Shown here in pieces: positions 3,173-5,991 of a stretch of DNA of 5,991 nt. Every line of letters starts with the position of its first letter. Position 1 is the stretch's first letter. A program made the translations under genes and the position numbers. The notes under the pieces were generated by a model, which was given only the letters and a program-made list of their open reading frames with translations, did not search any database and was not told the origin of the DNA. The DNA lies in NCBI GenBank assembly GCA_045600765.1, contig JAZRYM010000003.1:1-5991 (forward strand). Direction: 5' to 3'. The stretch is from RGIG426 sp045600765. GTDB taxonomy: Bacteria > Bacillota > Clostridia > Oscillospirales > Acutalibacteraceae.

Positions 3173-5991
3173 ATGCTGCTAAAATCGTTGGAAATCAAAG
3201 GCTTTAAGTCCTTTCCGGATAAAACGGTGCTGACCTTCGGCGACGGCATTACCGCCGTTGTCGGGCCGAACGGCAGCGGTAAATCGAATATCAGCGACGC
3301 CATTCGCTGGGTGCTCGGCGAACAGTCAAACAAAGCCCTGCGCGGCAGTAAAATGGAAGACGTGGTGTTTAACGGCACCTCCTCGCGTAAAAGCCTCGGC
3401 TACGCGGAAGTGTCCCTCACCATCAACAACGAAAAGCGCTTTTTGGACTTTGATGCGGACGAGGTGTGTGTCACCCGCCGCTACTACCGCTCGGGCGAGA
3501 GCGAATATATGCTCAACAACGCCACCGTCCGCCTGAAAGACATTCAACTGCTGTTTATGGATACCGGCCTCGGCCGCGACGGCTATTCCATCATCGGACA
3601 AGGGCGGATTGAGGACATTGTCCCCTCCCGCTCGGACGACCGCCGCGAGATTTTTGAAGAAGCCGCCGGTATCGCCAAATACCGCTACCGCAAAAACGAG
3701 GCGGAACGCCGCCTGCAAAACGCGGAGGACAACCTTTTGCGCCTGCGCGACATTTTGCAGGAACTCGAAGACCGCATCGGCCCGCTTGAAACCCAGTCGA
3801 ACAAGGCGAAAAAATTTCTCGCCTACGCCGACGAGAAAAAAGGGCTCGAAATCGGTTTGTGGCTCCACACGCTCGATACTTCCCGCGACGTACTCCGCGA
3901 ACTCGGCGGCAAGTTGGAACTCGCCCGCACGCAGTACGATAACGCCGCCGCCGCCATTGCGGACGTGGAGGCGAAAATCGAAGAAATCGGCAACAAAGCG
4001 GCAGGTCTCGCCGCGCAAATGGACGAACTGACCCGCGCCGCCGCCGCGTTTGAAGAAGATGCCGTGCGGCACGAGGGTGAAATCGCCGTGCGTCGCAACG
4101 ACATTGCCCACCACACCGAAAACATCGCCCGTATGCAGGCGGAGCAGGAACAACAATCGGCAAGCACCGAACAGTTGGATGCGGAACGCGCCGCCCGCCT
4201 TGCGGACATTGATGCCCGCCGCGAGCAAATTGCCGCCACCGAAAAAGAGCGGCTTGCCCTCTCGGAGCAAATGGACGCCCTCTCGCGCGACAGCGACGAG
4301 GCGGGCAACAAAATGGAAGAGGAAAACCGCCGCGCCGCCGACCTCGCGAAACAAATCGCCGATATGCGCGTGCGTGAGGTGACGGGCGAATCCTCCCTTG
4401 CCGAAATCAACACCCGGCTGTCCCAGTTGAACGCCGCGGTGCTCCTGAAAAAAGACCAGAGCGAAGCCGCCGCCGCCGAGAAAAAAGAGTGCTCGCTGGC
4501 GGTTGCCGCCTGCAAAGAAAAAATCGACAGTTTGCAAAATGCCGTCACCGGCTATTCCCTGCGCCACAAATCCCGCGCGGACAAGGCGGAAGCCGCCCGT
4601 GTCACGGCGGAAAAACTCCGCCTTGATGTGGAAGACCACCGCCGCCGCCTGCGCATCCTCGAAGAACTCGAACGCAGTATGGAAGGCTTCTCCGGCAGTA
4701 CCAAAACGGTGATGAAACAAGCCGGTCGCGGCGCCTTACGCGGTATTCTCGGCCCGGTCGCGGGACTGCTTGAAGCCTCCGCCGACGTGGCACTCGCGAT
4801 TGAGACCGCCCTCGGCAACAACGCGCAAAACGTCGTGTGCGAGACGGAAGCGGACGCCAAAAGCGCCATCCGCTTCCTCAAAAACGAAAACGCCGGTCGT
4901 GTCACCTTCTTGCCGCTCCAAACCATTCGCGGCGGCACGCTCGATGAAAAAGACCTGAAAGGGCAGGCGGGCTACGTCGGCATCGCCTCCGACCTTATCT
5001 CGTTCGACAAAAAATACCAAAACGTGATGGAGAGCCTGCTCGGTCGCACCGCGGTCGCGGAAGACCTCGACTGCGCTACCGCACTTGCCAAAAAAACCGG
5101 TTATCGCGTCAAATTCGTCACGCTGGACGGGCAACTCGTCCACGCCGGCGGTTCGCTGACCGGCGGCTCGCACGTCAAAGGCGCGGGACTGCTCTCCCGC
5201 CGCACCGAGATGGAAAAACTGTCCGCCAAACTGAAAGAGATGGAAGCGGAAGCGGGCAAAGCGAACGCCGCCTACCTCTCCGCCAAAGAAGATGCCGCCG
5301 CCGCGGAAGCGGCGCTGTCCGGCGCGCAGGGTGAACTCACCACCGCGCAGGAAGACGGTATTCGCCTTGAAGCGGAACTGCGCCGCGTGACCGAAATCGC
5401 CGAAAACGGCGACCAAGCGGTGGCGGATTGCCTCGCCGAAATCGAAACGCTGAACGCCCGCATTGTCGAAATCCACGCCGAACTGGAAACGGCGGGTAAC
5501 GAGACAAAAACCCTCTTGAAAGCACAAGAGGAGATTGAATCGCAACTGACCGCGCTGTCCGGCGGCCGCGCAGAAATGACCGCCGCGCGCGAGCAACTGT
5601 CTGCCCAAATGGCCGACCTCAAACTGCAAGAACACGGCCTCGAAAAAGAAATCGAAGCCCTGCAAGCGGTCGTCGAGAGCATTGACCGCCGCAAAACGGA
5701 CAGCGACGGCACCAAACAACTGCTCCAAGGGCAGATTGAACTGTTGCAAGACCAAATCAAAGCGATTGAACAGGAAATCCTCGACCTGCAAGCGCAGGCG
5801 GATACCTGCCGTGCGCAAGCCTCCGCTTCCCGCGAACAAATGGAAGCGCTCGTCCGCGAGCGGACGGACGGCGAGGCAAGCGTAACAGCGCTTCGCCAAT
5901 CCTCCCGCGAACAGATGGAGGAAAAAGAGCGCTTGTCCGGCGAAGTGGCGCGCTTGGAAGAAAAAGCGTTCCGCGCCGAAGCGGAAACGGA
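3173..5991 (+). CDS. smc: Chromosome segregation protein SMC (3' end beyond window)
   Basis: SMC is the ATPase core of the bacterial condensin complex, acting with ScpA and ScpB to compact and separate sister chromosomes. I read the frame to the last base without a stop: 939 complete codons of an expected 1,180 or so. The N-terminal head starts MLLKSLEIKGFKSF and has Walker A GPNGSGKSN (31-39), RWVLGEQS (45-52), the MEDVVFNGTSSR segment (61-72), GRDGYSIIGQGRI (134-146) and FEEAAGIAKYRYRK (161-174). A long heptad-rich coiled coil follows (about 175-515), then the hinge (about 520-668) beginning GILGPVAG (524) and closing with GGSLTGGS (659-666), then the returning coil. The C-terminal head with the ABC signature and Walker B lies outside the window. 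The ATG at 3173 is preceded by AAAAGGA (3157-3163), 47 nt after rnc. ftsY is the usual next gene. Confidence 0.97.
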   Translation, partial: MLLKSLEIKGFKSFPDKTVLTFGDGITAVVGPNGSGKSNISDAIRWVLGEQSNKALRGSKMEDVVFNGTSSRKSLGYAEVSLTINNEKRFLDFDADEVCVTRRYYRSGESEYMLNNATVRLKDIQLLFMDTGLGRDGYSIIGQGRIEDIVPSRSDDRREIFEEAAGIAKYRYRKNEAERRLQNAEDNLLRLRDILQELEDRIGPLETQSNKAKKFLAYADEKKGLEIGLWLHTLDTSRDVLRELGGKLELARTQYDNAAAAIADVEAKIEEIGNKAAGLAAQMDELTRAAAAFEEDAVRHEGEIAVRRNDIAHHTENIARMQAEQEQQSASTEQLDAERAARLADIDARREQIAATEKERLALSEQMDALSRDSDEAGNKMEEENRRAADLAKQIADMRVREVTGESSLAEINTRLSQLNAAVLLKKDQSEAAAAEKKECSLAVAACKEKIDSLQNAVTGYSLRHKSRADKAEAARVTAEKLRLDVEDHRRRLRILEELERSMEGFSGSTKTVMKQAGRGALRGILGPVAGLLEASADVALAIETALGNNAQNVVCETEADAKSAIRFLKNENAGRVTFLPLQTIRGGTLDEKDLKGQAGYVGIASDLISFDKKYQNVMESLLGRTAVAEDLDCATALAKKTGYRVKFVTLDGQLVHAGGSLTGGSHVKGAGLLSRRTEMEKLSAKLKEMEAEAGKANAAYLSAKEDAAAAEAALSGAQGELTTAQEDGIRLEAELRRVTEIAENGDQAVADCLAEIETLNARIVEIHAELETAGNETKTLLKAQEEIESQLTALSGGRAEMTAAREQLSAQMADLKLQEHGLEKEIEALQAVVESIDRRKTDSDGTKQLLQGQIELLQDQIKAIEQEILDLQAQADTCRAQASASREQMEALVRERTDGEASVTALRQSSREQMEEKERLSGEVARLEEKAFRAEAET

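Noticed and set aside
3326..4720. A 464-codon open frame on the minus strand
   Set aside because: It lies antisense to smc, whose plus-strand frame carries unmistakable SMC motifs. The antisense protein is low-complexity (Phe, Val, Gly, Ala rich), as expected from GC-biased codons read backwards.
5090..5096. Run of seven As in smc as a frameshift site
   Set aside because: The zero frame continues normally through the hinge motif GGSLTGGS and beyond; nothing suggests slippage.
4736..5899. A 387-codon open frame on the minus strand
   Set aside because: It is antisense to the SMC hinge and coiled coil, of biased composition, with no recognisable domain and no separate evidence of expression.

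Overview
The window looks like chromosomal core sequence from an endospore-forming Firmicute, most likely a GC-rich member of class Clostridia (an Oscillospirales-type lineage is my guess). The basis is a DUF2508/YaaL gene next to a BofA-family gene, followed by plsX-rnc-smc, with strong AGGAGG-type ribosome binding sites and a consensus SigA promoter. Codons are rich in G/C third positions (CTC, GGC, GCC, CGC), although lysine is mostly AAA.

Layout. Positions 1-222 hold no gene I can support. They contain a large nested inverted repeat (5-113), a small perfect palindrome abutting it (110-125), T-rich sequence, and a hairpin that would cover the first start codon (187-228). A plus-strand pair follows, yaaL-like (223-480) and bofA-like (477-743), overlapping by ATGA. 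A 12-bp perfect hairpin (765-792) lies between bofA and a convergent minus-strand gene (814-1257) and looks like a shared bidirectional terminator. The minus-strand gene encodes a 147-residue cysteine-rich protein that I do not recognise. Back-to-back promoters occupy 1297-1394. A plus-strand operon then runs to the window edge: plsX (1445-2458), rnc (2451-3125, TTG start, overlapping plsX by 8 nt) and smc (3173 to beyond 5991). The smc frame is open to the last base and includes the N-terminal ATPase half, the hinge and most of the coiled coil.

Functionally, the right-hand operon joins phospholipid synthesis (PlsX), double-stranded RNA processing (RNase III) and chromosome condensation/segregation (SMC), a grouping typical of Firmicutes. 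The usual acpP between plsX and rnc is absent, and rpmF is not upstream of plsX. The left-hand pair is the tail of the classic dnaX-yaaK-recR-yaaL-bofA neighbourhood, so recR probably lies just upstream, outside the window.

I see no mobile element with a transposase, no CRISPR array, no tRNA or rRNA, and no clear novel multi-gene system. The parts most worth a second look are the nested inverted repeat at the left end, the start-codon hairpin, the unrecognised cysteine-rich gene, changes at reportedly important BofA positions, and the missing acpP.
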